From: Micractinium sp. NFX-FRZ
Lineage: Eukaryota; Chlorophyta; Trebouxiophyceae; Chlorellales; Chlorellaceae
Direction of reading: 5' to 3'
Assembly (NCBI GenBank): GCA_029339195.1
Contig: JAPTJF010000163.1
Coordinates: forward strand, 55,884 to 119,883
DNA: 64,000 nt
Positions 32,854 through 43,440 of this stretch are shown piece after piece. The notes under the pieces were generated by a model. It ran no database searches. It saw only the letters and a program-made list of their open reading frames with translations, and had not been told where the DNA came from. Every line of letters starts with the position of its first letter. The stretch's first letter is position 1. Both the position numbers and the translations under genes were made by a program.

Positions 32854-35800
32854 TGACGTAGCTGCCTGCCGCGGTGTCCCAGCTCCAGCGCGCCGCATCG
32901 CTCATGATGCTGCCCCTCAGCTCCGCCCACCACTCGGGGCGCTCCCGGTAGTACCGCACCGCGCGGTCCAGGGCTGCAGGGCGGGCAGGGGGTGGGGGCG
33001 GTGGGTTCAGCGTCCGGGGCTGGGTGGGTTTCGGTCAGACAGGCAGGCAAGCGGGACGGTGCGCTGGGTGGGGCAAATCCAGGGTGGGGAGGCCTGTTGT
33101 TGTTACGGGAGGTGCAAGCCATGCCTGGCCGTGCCTCCCCATCTCCCTGCCTGCCTGCCCTCCCTCCCTCACCGGAGTTGAGTGAGTCGGCGTTGATTCC
33201 GTCAAACACGAAGCCGTTGGGCTGCAGGTCGCCCTCCTGAAGGCGGGGCAGGGCAGGCGGGGGTCAGGCAGGTGTGGGGGAGGGAGGCGGGGAGGCACGT
33301 GAGTGCTGGAAGCCGACCTTCCCCTGACCTTCCCCTGGCCGCCAGACCCACTACACAGTGCTGCCTATCAACCCTGCACCCTGTCTGTCCCCCCCACCCA
33401 CCGCCATGCCCACCTGCGCCCCATCCACATCCTTGACCGTGTCGGCCAGCCCGCCAGTGGAGCGCACCACCGGCACCGTGCCGTAGCGTAGCGCAATCAT
33501 CTGCAGAGCGGGGGCGTGGCGGGGGACAGAGGTTGGGGGCGACGAGCTCGGGGACAGAGAGCATTGGGCGCACAGAGCGCGGGGGCCACGAGTGTGGGGG
33601 CGCAGAACGTGGGCACGAAGGATGGGGTGAACTGCATGGTGGCAGAACTGCACCCGTCCCTGTGTGGGACCCCTGTGCCTCTTCAGCTCCCTGCCAGCAC
33701 GCCCAGCATGCCCAGCGCGCACCTGCGTGAGCCCGCATGGCTCGAACAGCGACGGCACCAGCAGCATGTCTGCGGCCGCGTAGATCTGATGGGCCAGCGC
33801 CTCGCTATACATGAACCGCATCTGCACGTCGGGGTTGTCCCTGCACACAAAGGAAAGCAACGCAGCAGCAGACGACACGGCAGAGGTCTCGTTACACTGC
33901 CTGCAAGGGTCGGCTGTCAGTGCTGCAGGTTCCGTCGTCACATCCAAGTGGCGCGTGCGTGGCAAGGCCGAGACAGTTGGCAGCCAATGCATCGCACCCC
34001 GTGCCCGGCCCCCCGCGCCCGCCCGCCCCTGCACTGCCCCCCAGCCCCCCCGCACCTGTACTGCCCGCCCGCCATCCCGCGCAGGCCGCCGTCGGCGTGC
34101 CCCGTTCCCAGCACCACGAATTGGCCGCCCAGCTCCAGGGTGCGGTGCACGGCATGCTCTATCAGGTGGATGCCCTTCTGTTGAGGGCAAGCAGCGGGGA
34201 TACGCAGGGAGAAGGGCCAAAGGATAGGCTGGTCAGTCGAGCCATGCAAGGGAGCACCCTAGGTCAGCGCACCGCTTGTTTGGCCAGCTGCCACAGGCCA
34301 GGTGATGCGAGAAGGGGTGGGGGCAGGGCGGGATCAGGGCCAGGGAAGCAGGGGAGGCAGGCAACGCAGTTGCAGAGTGGGCCAGGAAGGATGCACGTCA
34401 GCCAGACAGCACCATGCGACACATCACATCACAGCACAGCACAGCGCAGCACAGCGCAGCACGGCACAGCACGGCACAGCACAGCGCACCCCCCACGCAC
34501 CCACCTGTGGCACCAGCCGCGAGATGACTGCCACCAGAGGCTTGTCAGGGTCCACACTCATGCCCAGGCCCTGCAGTTAATGATAATGGATTGATGCCAT
34601 CAAGATGCTGTAGTGTGGCTATTGAAGAGGCGCCTACTGGACATGGCTGGTCAGGTCCACATTCAAGCCCAGGTCCCCCGCTTGCACCCCCCAGGCCTTG
34701 CTGACGTGCACCCACATGCCGCCCTCACAGCTGAACCTGGTGCTGAACACTTCCCAGCACCACCCTCGCCACTTCCCCCCTCCCATACAGCCACACACTC
34801 CCCAGCCACTCCGCCCTTTCCCCTCAACCCCTTACAGCCCCGCCCGCCCACCTCCTGCAGGTACCGCTTGCACAGCGCCTTGCCCTGCTGCTGGCCGGCG
34901 TCGTAGCAGGCGGCCAGGAAGGGGTCGTTGGTGGGGTCCCAGAAGCTCGTGTCTGCACTTGCACGGTTATTGTTTGATAAATATATAATACTGATGTTGT
35001 TGGAAGGGAACAGAGAGGCCGGGGAGCAGAGGGTGGGGCAGGATGGCGAGGTGCCAGGGTGAGGGCGCCTGGCGGAGGGGGAGTACAGGCAGAAGGGGTG
35101 CAGGCTTGGAAAGCTGCGAGAGGGTGGGGACATGCTGGAAGGCTGGGCAAGGTGGCTTGAGCAGGGCAGGGCAGTGCAGTGTGTAGCGGGTAGGGCAGGG
35201 CAGCAGGTAGGAAGGCAGGGCAGAGCAGTGCAGTGCAGGGCAGGGCAGTGAGCTCAGCAGGTATGCTCACCGCTGCCGTCCAGCACGCCGCTGTGCTTGG
35301 CTGCCAGCAACAACCAGGGCTAGGTAGGCAAGGCAGGGCAGGGCAGGGCAGGGCAGGGCAGGCGCAGGTTCTGTGGGCCTACTCACCAATGCCGTTGAGC
35401 ACTCCGCTGTACTTGGCTGCCACCTGGGGAGCCGCCAGCGTGCTCTTCAGCCAGCCAGCCGCGCCTGCAGGTGCGGGTTTAGTGCAGGAGCATTGGGCGG
35501 AATGAGGGACGGGAGCAGATGCGGGGCTCTGGGGTGGGGTCCCAACTTCGTGGCTGGACAGCACAGCACACAGCAGTACCACCCTCCCACCCTCCCAATT
35601 CCCAGTAAAACGGATGCCAACCTCGGCAAACAAAGGTGCCCCCCCACCTCCATTCAGCGTCTCGTTGGCGTAGTTGGGCGACACAGTGGTGACTGCATTG
35701 CTGTAGATGACCCCACCCTTGAGCAGGCACAGCCGCTCGGGGTTGTGCCCGATCGTGCGCTCGTCCAGAGCCTTGTCAATGGTGGCAAACAGCTCGCCGC

Positions 35801-38800
35801 TCACGCCGGTGGCAGCAAACTCGTCCTGCCTGCAGGCGGAGGTGGGAGGGGCGCGTGCTTGCGTCAGGCATGAGCAGGTGAAGTGAGAGCAGCTTGCGTG
35901 CTGGTAGTGATGCACGTGATGCACATGCAGCACGGGCATCGCTGGACGCGCACCGCACACAGATCACAGCTCACCTGCACGCCACCCTGCCCCCTCCCGC
36001 CAATCCACATTACACCCCATGGCACGCCCATGAAACTAGTTGGTAAAGCTGCGCACTTGCACTCCCCAGAGCCACCCATGTTGCGCACTGGTCCCCCTGC
36101 CCCCGGCCCCCACCCGGTGGGTACACATTACACCCCATGGCAGGCCCTTGGGTAGTATGGTGTGTGCGGCCATCTATTGCTGGCTCACTTGCACTTTCCC
36201 ACCCCCAACCCAATCCACGCTACACCAACTGCAGGCCCTCAGTTTGGTCCGCCAAGGCGGCTCACTTGCACTCCCCCGAGCTGTCCATGTTGTGGATGGT
36301 CATCACCACGCGTGTGTGCGGCATGTCCTGTGAGAAGCGGGCGTCCCAGAACAGCATGGGCACGGCGGAGGCCTGGCCAAGGGGGCGGGCAGGGAGGGAG
36401 GGGCAGAGAAGGGGGGCGCATGAGAGGGGAAGCGGGCGGGGGCATGCCAGGGGAGGCTGAGCACGGCGGAGGCCTGGAGCGCAGGCAGGCAGGGAGGGGA
36501 GTGTCAAAGAAGGCATGCCCGAGACAGGCCGGCGGGCAGGCACCATGGGGCCGCCCTGACTCAGAGGCACACTTGGAGACGTGCATGGCGAGGCAACTGC
36601 CCCGCCACGTTGCTGCCCACAAGACATGCTGCGTTTTTCGCGTAGGTGGTGAACACCTGCCCTTCCCTGCCCAGCCCCTGCTCTGTCCGGCCCTGTCAAC
36701 TCCCCACCTGCCACTCGTGCACATGCAGCACGTCTGGCTGGCGCCCGCTCTGGCGCAGGTACTCGAGGCAGGCACGGGAGAAGTAGAGGTACGCCTCGGC
36801 CTCGTTGTAGGAGCCTGCAGGGGCAGGTGACATATGGATAGCACTGAAAAGGGGCTAGGCTTGCTTGGTGGGGAAAGCCTCGTTGTAGGAGCCTGCAGGG
36901 TCGGGTTGTGGGAGACCCGCAGTATGTATCAATATATTGAGACTACTGTACCATCATGGTGTGGGGGGACAGCGGGAGATCAGGGGGCAGCTCGCCACCC
37001 ATGCAGCAAGTGGTGCCCAGTGTTTGAGGCAGCAGCTCCATGTCTCCTCGGATGCGCCTGCCTGCCCAGCCCCGCGGCCCCTCCTTCTGCACTACCACTG
37101 CACCACTGCACTCCCGCCCTGCCACCCCACCCCAATATTCCTGCCCCGGTCCCCCCCTCCCACCTCCGTAGATGCGGCCACCCCGGAAGAGGTTGCACTC
37201 CCCCCAGTCGGGGCGCAGCAGGATGACGGGGCAGCCCTCGATTTTGCCGGTGTACACCTGCACGCACACAGGGAGGCGGGCGAACTGTTGGAGGAGAGCG
37301 ACAGACCACCGTGACGCCACAATCCCTCTCCTCATCCCGCTCGCAGGTGGGCTGCTTGCTGGTGCCATCAAGCTGGCAGTCCAGTTCCGGTCCAGCTGGC
37401 AGCTTATTTCCCAGTCTAGCTGGCAGCAGGCTGCATGTGCCTGCCAGCTAGGCAGCCCAGCAAGGCCAGCTTCCGGTGCCCACCTGCGTGCGCAGCATGC
37501 CGGTTTGGAACACACCATCCCAGGTCTTGCCCTGCACAGCGCAGCACAGCAGCGGGACACAGGAGGGTGAGTAGGGGAGGGTTGCCTCCGGGCGTGGCAG
37601 CTGCGCATGCAGGCAAGCGGGCAAGCAGTCGGGCACACTCGCAGGCGGCTATGGAGGTGGACGTGCAAGCAGGTGGGAGGGCTGGCGCCACAACATTCAA
37701 AACTCATAACAACAGCAGGGGGCGCCACCTTTGGGCAGTCAAAGTCCCGCTCGTGCCGCAGGTCCTCAATTGCGTCTTGAGGCAGGCTCTCGTAGAACTG
37801 TGCCAGGGGGCAGGGGGCGAGAGACAGCACAGGAGCGGGGCAGGGGCAGTGGCAGGGTGAGGCCTTGTGGCAGGGGATGCTGGCAACGGAGGACGGGGAG
37901 GCATTGCGCTCGGGGCATTGCATGGCGGTCCTCCCCCGCCCCCACGTGTTGAGGCAGGCACGGGGTGAGGAGGCACGGGGTGGGCAGGAGGGGGGCGGTG
38001 CAGGGACGGGGATGCAGAACAGGGCACAGCAGTGACGAGCCCAAGGCAGCACAACACACGGCAGGCAGCAGAGCAGGCACAAGAGAGGCAGCAGGCACAG
38101 CGGGCACAGCGGGCAACCCACCGGAAGCATGATCTCCACATTGTGCCCCCGCGTCAGGCAGGCCCGCGCCAGGCCGGTCACCACGTCGCCCAGGCCTCCC
38201 ACCTTGGCATGGGGGGCCATCTCGGCTGCAGCAGGGAACAGAAAGTTAGTCAAAGGAAGGGTGACAAGGGTTAGTCAAAGGGATGGTGACAAGAGTAACT
38301 AGGTGTCTGAGTGAGGGGATGTTTGAGGCAAAGAAGGGCAGGGGTGGCCGGGGGCGGGGGCGGAACGGGGTGAGTGGGCCTTCGCCAAGGAGAGCAAACC
38401 ACAGCGTGAGGCAGCGTGATTGGGATCTTTGGGATTAGGAGCACCAGGCAGGAATGATTGCAGGGCTACTTACCAGCACCAAACCCCACCAGCCGCTGTT
38501 ATGACTATCTTCTACATGTTCCACTCAACACGATTCCCTGCGCTCCAGCAGCACACTGACCCAAAAAGCCAAAGCAGGCACGGCCGGCTCATGACCAGCC
38601 ATTTGTTGCCCACTCCCCTTCCCAGCGTGTCTCCCCGCCCACCCCACCCCCCACCCCCAAACATCCCATACATACGTCTACCCACCGCACACCTCCCCCG
38701 GGGGCCCACCTGTGATATGCACGACATGGAAGGAGCGAGGGTCCTTCTTGACCGCCACCCCTGCACCCGCTGGCGGCGACAGCGGCAGCGGGGCGTCCCG

Positions 38801-39315
38801 CGGCGGCCGCTCCCAGAAGGATCCCTCCTCCGGCTTGGGCCACTTGATCCCCGCCTCCATCTTCTCTAGGAGGGTGGTGCCTGCTAATGCCGGTGCCTCG
38901 GTTGCGGCGGTGGCAGTTGCGGCCGCCACGGCGGCGCTGCCTGCTGCGCTGGCGGCACTCGCCGTCACGCCCTCTTCCGGCGACAGCCCCGGCAGCTGGC
39001 GCCGCAGCACCTCATTCTCCTGCCGCAGCCGCTCCACCTCTGCGAGTAGCTCGGCAGCGGTGGAGCGCTTGGCGGCGGGCGCCGCCGCCGCCGCCGCGGT
39101 GTGGCCCTCGGCGGGAGTCGCTGCCGCCAGCACAACCTGGGCCGGCCTACGCCGAGCGCAGTTGGCCTGCAAGGCATGCGATTGTGGCAATGCGGTGATC
39201 AGCAGCAAATTGGGGTTGACGGGTCTCACCCTGCGCAGGCGCCGAAGGGGCCCTAGCGGCGCACACCCACCCTGCTTGGTAGCCGAGGCTGCGACACCAG
39301 TGCAGCCGTCATCAT
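32825..39315 (-). CDS. Starch synthase, GT5 family, SSIII/IV-like (17 exons, 665 aa)
   Basis: It transfers glucose from ADP-glucose to alpha-1,4-glucan ends in the plastid. Exons in transcript order: 39315-39271, 39166-38710, 38225-38122, 37797-37729, 37531-37484, 37257-37164, 36814-36708, 36372-36266, 35829-35648, 35464-35387, 34952-34852, 34570-34505, 34177-34056, 33840-33723, 33500-33414, 33236-33173, 32973-32825. All phases agree. A transit peptide ([20 protein letters not shown]) is followed by a coiled coil ([20 protein letters not shown]). The GT5 domain starts [20 protein letters not shown], the KxGGLGD substrate loop. Later come [38 protein letters not shown] and [20 protein letters not shown] with STGGLADTV. 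No starch-binding CBM53 repeats precede the catalytic part, unlike classic SSIII, and the coiled coil recalls SSIV. Confidence 0.93.
34430..34495. repeat. CACAG/CAGCG short repeat in starch synthase intron 12
   Basis: About twelve degenerate five-base units (CACAG, CGCAG, CACGG) occur in a row inside an intron of the starch synthase gene. Confidence 0.75.
35265..35422 (-). repeat. Ghost copy of exon 10 end and donor in starch synthase intron 10
   Basis: The exon 10 end and its donor (35381-35422) recur at 35265-35306. On the coding strand the copy still reads [11 protein letters not shown] against the real [11 protein letters not shown], followed again by GTGAG. A GGGCA repeat tract lies between the copies. 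Confidence 0.85.
36001..36300 (-). repeat. Three-copy tandem array over the exon 8 donor
   Basis: Three degenerate units of about 105-115 bp begin near 36001, 36124 and 36211 with TACACCCCATGGCA-type text. Each contains a CACTTGCACT segment, the complement of the GAGTGCAAGTG donor. The rightmost is the true donor; the leftmost copy still encodes NMGGSGECK against the real NMDSSGECK. Confidence 0.8.
36799..36900 (-). repeat. Duplicated exon 7 acceptor in starch synthase intron 6
   Basis: The 24 bases covering the intron 6 acceptor and first codons of exon 7 (36799-36822) recur exactly at 36877-36900. The transcript therefore meets a perfect decoy acceptor 78 bases before the real one. Confidence 0.85.
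38243..38300. repeat. 27 bp tandem repeat in starch synthase intron 3
   Basis: The text GTTAGTCAAAGG followed by GGTGACAAG occurs twice in succession, just inside the acceptor end of intron 3. Confidence 0.7.
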
Positions 39316-40530
39316 TCCTGCCCCGCGAGTGAAGCAAGCGCCAGCAGCGCGGAGAGAGGGGCGATGTAAAGGTCGACGCAGCACCAGCAGGCAAGTTGCT
39401 GCACCTCAGGCCGTTGCACCCTCCTAATAAATTGAGCGGCGCAATGTGCGATTCAGCAGAACGCTGCCTCCTGCTGGGGGTGTGCAGGTGCCACATCACC
39501 GCTGCCGGGCCGCCGCTGCCGCCGCCAGCGAGGCGCATGTTCGCTCACGTGAGGCGCAAAATGTGCCTAGAGACAGGTTACAGCAGTGAGCTTGGCCGCC
39601 ATGTGTCAGAAAGAATGAAGAATCAGATGTTATTAAGGGAAACAAAGGGAGAAGATATTAAATTAAAAACTAGTGTGGTACGTAGACTATGTTAGGCACT
39701 GCTATTTAGAGAGGCGCGTGGGGTGGGGGTGGGGTGAGGGCTTGCCCACCCCACCCAGCACGTTTCGACGTCGAGAGCACCCAGTGGCAGAGACCGCCAA
39801 ACGGTGCAAGCGATTTCGTGCTAAGGGACTCGTATCCTGCCCTTCTGCCAGCACCTTTACTGTGAAGTGCTCGCGGAAGGGCATGGAAGTGGCGGACATC
39901 AGCGCGCATGTGGCGCGCTGGGCTGCTGCCGCTCTATGAGAAACGGCGGCGATTCTGGCACTGCTGCCGAAGCACTGTGCTGTTTGCTCCGCAGCGCACA
40001 ACGTTGTGCGCCCTCACCATGGTCTCTAGTATTGCTTTGAGGACGACAGACATGATGAAAGACTCTTTGATGGTGAGGAGGCAGCGCCACGAGGAGAGCA
40101 TCCATTGCACGGGGCGGCGAAACGGTGCAAGGCACAGCTCATGGGCGGGTATGACAGGGGTCACCCACCCCACCCAATCCTCGATTTCGTGTCTGGGACA
40201 GGTAGCGACACTACCAGAACGTCCTACTATCTTTCAAGTTAGTGAGAGCTTGAAAGGTGCCATCGGCAGGATTCGAACCCATGACTCAGGGATCACCACA
40301 AGGCGCCACGCTCCAAACGTGGCCTCGGCGCCTGCGCCCGGAGTTGGCCTTGCTGACGTGGCGCTCTGTGCGTGCAGAACGGGCCGAGACGTCAAAAGAC
40401 TACGTACTAATCAGGCAATCGTTTCGGTTCCCATGCCAGTGCAGGTCATTTGGAGGTCGTGCACAGTACCGCCACCCTCCCGCCGGGCTGCTGCGGCTGG
40501 CAGCGCTGCACCAAACGTCGCCACCTAGCG
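39316..40530. other. Intergenic region with AT-rich island and tRNA-like motif
   Basis: The right of the starch synthase ATG should hold its promoter. At 39596-39710 base composition turns AT-rich (GAAGATATTAAATTAAAAAC), unlike anything nearby. From 39710 to 40250 the text CACCCACCCCACCCA and AACGGTGCAAG recur. At 40257-40335 the minus strand has GGTTCGAATCC, a tRNA T-loop sequence, plus a perfect five-pair stem with a seven-base loop. It looks like debris of an inserted element; no intact gene is seen. Confidence 0.4.
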
Positions 40531-43230
40531 CTACTCCCCCTTGCCTCCAAGCGTCTGCCCTGATGCTGGCTGGGGGGAGGAGTCCGGCAACGCATCTGCC
40601 CCATTGTCTACCGGCAAGGTCACCGACGCCGCAGGTGCCTCCTCCGAGCACGCCGCCACGTGTCGCCCCACCATCCGCACCCAGTCTGGCTCTAGCTTGT
40701 GCCACACCAGCCAGGATGTCGGCCCACAAAGGTGCTCAACAGCCTCAGCTGTGAGCTGCAGGTGATCCTCCAAAGGCAGGTCTGCCACTGTTGCCTCCTC
40801 TGGCTCTTCTGGCTCTCCAGCAAGCCGGATCACTCGCTTGCTGCACCCGGAGACAGGCAGGCATGCAGGCAGGCGTGTGGGGGGGGGAGGAGGGACGGGC
40901 AAGGGAGTATGAATGGCAGAGAGAGAGGTCCGGCAGGTGGAGCAAATTTCGCCCATCACTCGACAGAGGGTGGTTGCCTGGCAGGGAGGCACACACGTGC
41001 GCGCGCTGCGTGGCGCTGCGTGCGCCCTGCCTTTCCACCCCACCGCCCTCCCATCCCTCCCTCCTCACCCCCCGCCCCAACAACCTCCCGCCCACACCCC
41101 CCCCCCCCTCACCGCTCAATCTCCTCCAGGCAGCAGTGCTCCGCCCCCGTGTGAAACCGTGGGTGGTCCACCCTCCTGAGGTCCAGAGGCAGAAGCCACA
41201 TGGCCATCGACACATCCTCAGCAGTGGTGTGCTTCAACGGCGCCAAATTCTTGTTGATGAAGGTCAGGGTGGCTGCAGGACGGGGCAGGCCCCAGGGGCA
41301 CGAGCATGAGGCGGTACCGCTGTTGCAGGGGCTGTACCGCACAGAGGGTCTGACATGTCTGACGGTTGCTGCCTGCTGTGCCGGCTGCCTGCACACGCTG
41401 CTGCTGCTCTGCCCGCCCTGGGGCCTCACCTGCCACGTCACCGCTCAGCACGTACCCGCCGCCTGCCATGTAGGAGGGGTAGGTGGACAGGCCTGCAGGG
41501 CAGGGCGGGCAGGGGACAGGTCGCTGAAGCATGGGCCTCATGGGCGGTGCAGCTTGGCCCGGCCTTGACATCGTGCTCAGCCGCGCCTTACTGGCAGCCC
41601 TTCCGGAGGCGGGGCCCCTCCCCCACCCTTCCCCGCTGCCCTTCCCTCCCCTGCCCTCCTCCCCACCCTTCCCCGCTGCCCATTCCACACACCGCTGTGG
41701 TCGGCGTACGCCCGATTTTCCCACTTGTGCCCCTCCTCGAGCATGACGCGGCCGTTGCGGATCTGCGCTCGTGGCGGGGAGGGGCGGAGGCAGGAGGAGG
41801 AGGCGCGGTTCCGTCAAAACGTCAGCCCCTGCACACCTGGCTGGTGGACAATGCCTGCCGATACTAGGCGCGGCTGGAGCACGCTGTCTCTGCGACGCTG
41901 CATCAACCAGCCACCCCCCAAAGGCAGCTTCGTGCCAGCTCAGCTGGCTCCCTCTCACAGGCTCCCCCACATCTATCCCCACAGGCCACCCCCGCCATCC
42001 CCGCCTCACCTCGAGGCCCATGTAGAGGCGCTCGCCGCCGCGGCAGTCACGCGTCGTGCATAGCGTGCGCAGCTCGCGCAGCAGGGGGCCGACGTTGACA
42101 AATGCGTCGTCGTCTGTCTTCAGAATGAAGGCGGGGCGGTAGTGGGTGACAGCATGCTCCATGATCTGCAGTGGATGAGGGAGGGTGAGCAGCAGGCGGG
42201 GGACAGGACGCAGGAGGGTCGCCGGTCAGGCAGGCAAAGAGGAAGGCCAGGGAGGCAGCGCTGAGGTGAGAGGTGCTGGGCATCGGGGGTGCGCCTCTGA
42301 CAGGCAACCGATCTGGGCACTTCAAATGCCCTGCCAGCAGCCGGCCACACAGCCCCCGCGCTCGCAGCGCTGCCTGCCCAGATGGCAGCTACGGCCACCG
42401 CCAGCCATGCCACGGGTCACCGCAGCAATGCCAGGGGTTACCGCCAGCAACGTCAGGGGTCACCGCCAGCTCACGTGATACGTTTTGTGGAGGATGGTTG
42501 AGTAGTCGGTGCGCTGGGGGCAGAAGATGATGTCGCCATGAGACGCCAGCTCAGCATCCACCTCAGCGGTGCTCTCAAACTCGCTCAGCACAAAGCGGGC
42601 CACCACCTGCGGGGGGGCAGGCAGGGAAGGGCAGGGGAAGGGCCAGGCGAAGGGTGTGGGTGGTGCAGGGAGTGCAGGGAGCAGGGAGGCGAGCAGGCAT
42701 GCGACCTAGAAAGCGGCAACTCGGCAGCCGAAGCGCCCTTACGGCCACCTCACCTGCTGGGACTGCGCCTTGCTGGCCCAGGCCTCGCGCACGGCCGCAC
42801 GCCGCTCCTCCTGGTGCGCCCCGCTTAAGATGCCGATGAACAAAAACACCTCAGGCAGCGCTGCGTCGGATAAAGGCAGTGGGAGCGTGCCAACAACTCT
42901 GCTGCTCTGCTCGTCTGTAGCGTGTACGACTGGCAGGTCGTCGTGTATGCTGCCAATGCCCGCAGGCAGCTGCTCCAGTGCCGCCCGCCGCCGCGTGGCA
43001 TGTAGGCGCACCGCCACGCCACCGGCCGCTGCCACTGCTGCATCGATGGCGACGCTGCCGCCGTCGGAAGCGGCGAGGGAAATGGCAGCGACGTCACGAT
43101 GAAAGGTAAGTGTCGCGGGGAGCAGCACTACCGCCCAGGCAAATATAACGAGGCAGAACAGCTTGGAGTTGGAATCTCCAACTCTTCGGCGGCCTGCGCC
43201 AAAGCCTGCGGCTAGCGGCGCCATCGCCAT
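40531..43230 (-). CDS. GT31 beta-1,3-galactosyltransferase-like protein (7 exons, 457 aa)
   Basis: Exons in transcript order are 43230-42749, 42607-42475, 42165-42010, 41762-41693, 41492-41430, 41272-41113 and 40840-40531. It is a type II Golgi protein: short basic N-terminus, anchor SKLFCLVIFAWAVVLLPATL (residues about 20-40), stem, then catalytic domain. GT31 landmarks appear in order: FLFIGILSG, RRAAVREAWASK, ARFVLSEFE, HGDIIF, FILKTDDDAFVN (DxD metal/UDP-sugar site), YPSYMAGGGYVLS, and AEDVSMAMWL. Such enzymes add beta-1,3-linked galactose or N-acetylglucosamine to glycans. Exon 1 has tandem donors five bases apart (CAG, GTGAG, GTGGCC); only the downstream one keeps frame. The upstream frame lacks ATG before 43230. 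A tail of about 100 residues follows the usual family end. Confidence 0.88.
42409..42474. repeat. 22 bp minisatellite ending at an exon 2 donor of the GT31 gene
   Basis: About three units of GGTCACCGCCAGCAACGTCA type lie immediately on the intron side of the exon 2 donor. The last unit merges with the donor itself. Confidence 0.7.
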
Positions 43231-43440
43231 CGCCGCGCCAGCAGCAAGACCCTGTTGCCGGCCTAGTATACCTTGGTCAGCACTGGCAGTATGATCAGTC
43301 GTCAAAAAGATGCGAGAGACCCGCGGTACAGCTCGCTTCGCCACGTTCCTGCCCTTGGGGATGCCATCCAGGCAGGCGCATTTGAGCTGCGCGGCGCTTC
43401 ATGGATGGCATACTGGTGATCAAATCTGAAAGAGCCCAGC
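43231..43440. promoter_or_regulatory. Bidirectional promoter between two glycosyltransferase genes (210 bp)
   Basis: The GT31-like gene and the beta-propeller/GT4 gene start head to head 210 bp apart. Shared control would couple two Golgi-type glycosylation enzymes. An open frame without ATG continues from the minus gene into this stretch, so a longer N-terminus through an upstream exon cannot be excluded. Confidence 0.5.

Noticed and set aside
36943..38253. 436-codon minus frame through the starch synthase
   Set aside because: Contains exons 3 and 6 pieces but runs through introns; GT-AG boundaries and family alignment show it is not continuous coding.
40257..40340. Functional tRNA gene
   Set aside because: Acceptor and D arms do not pair with the T-loop-like sequence; kept only as a possible remnant.
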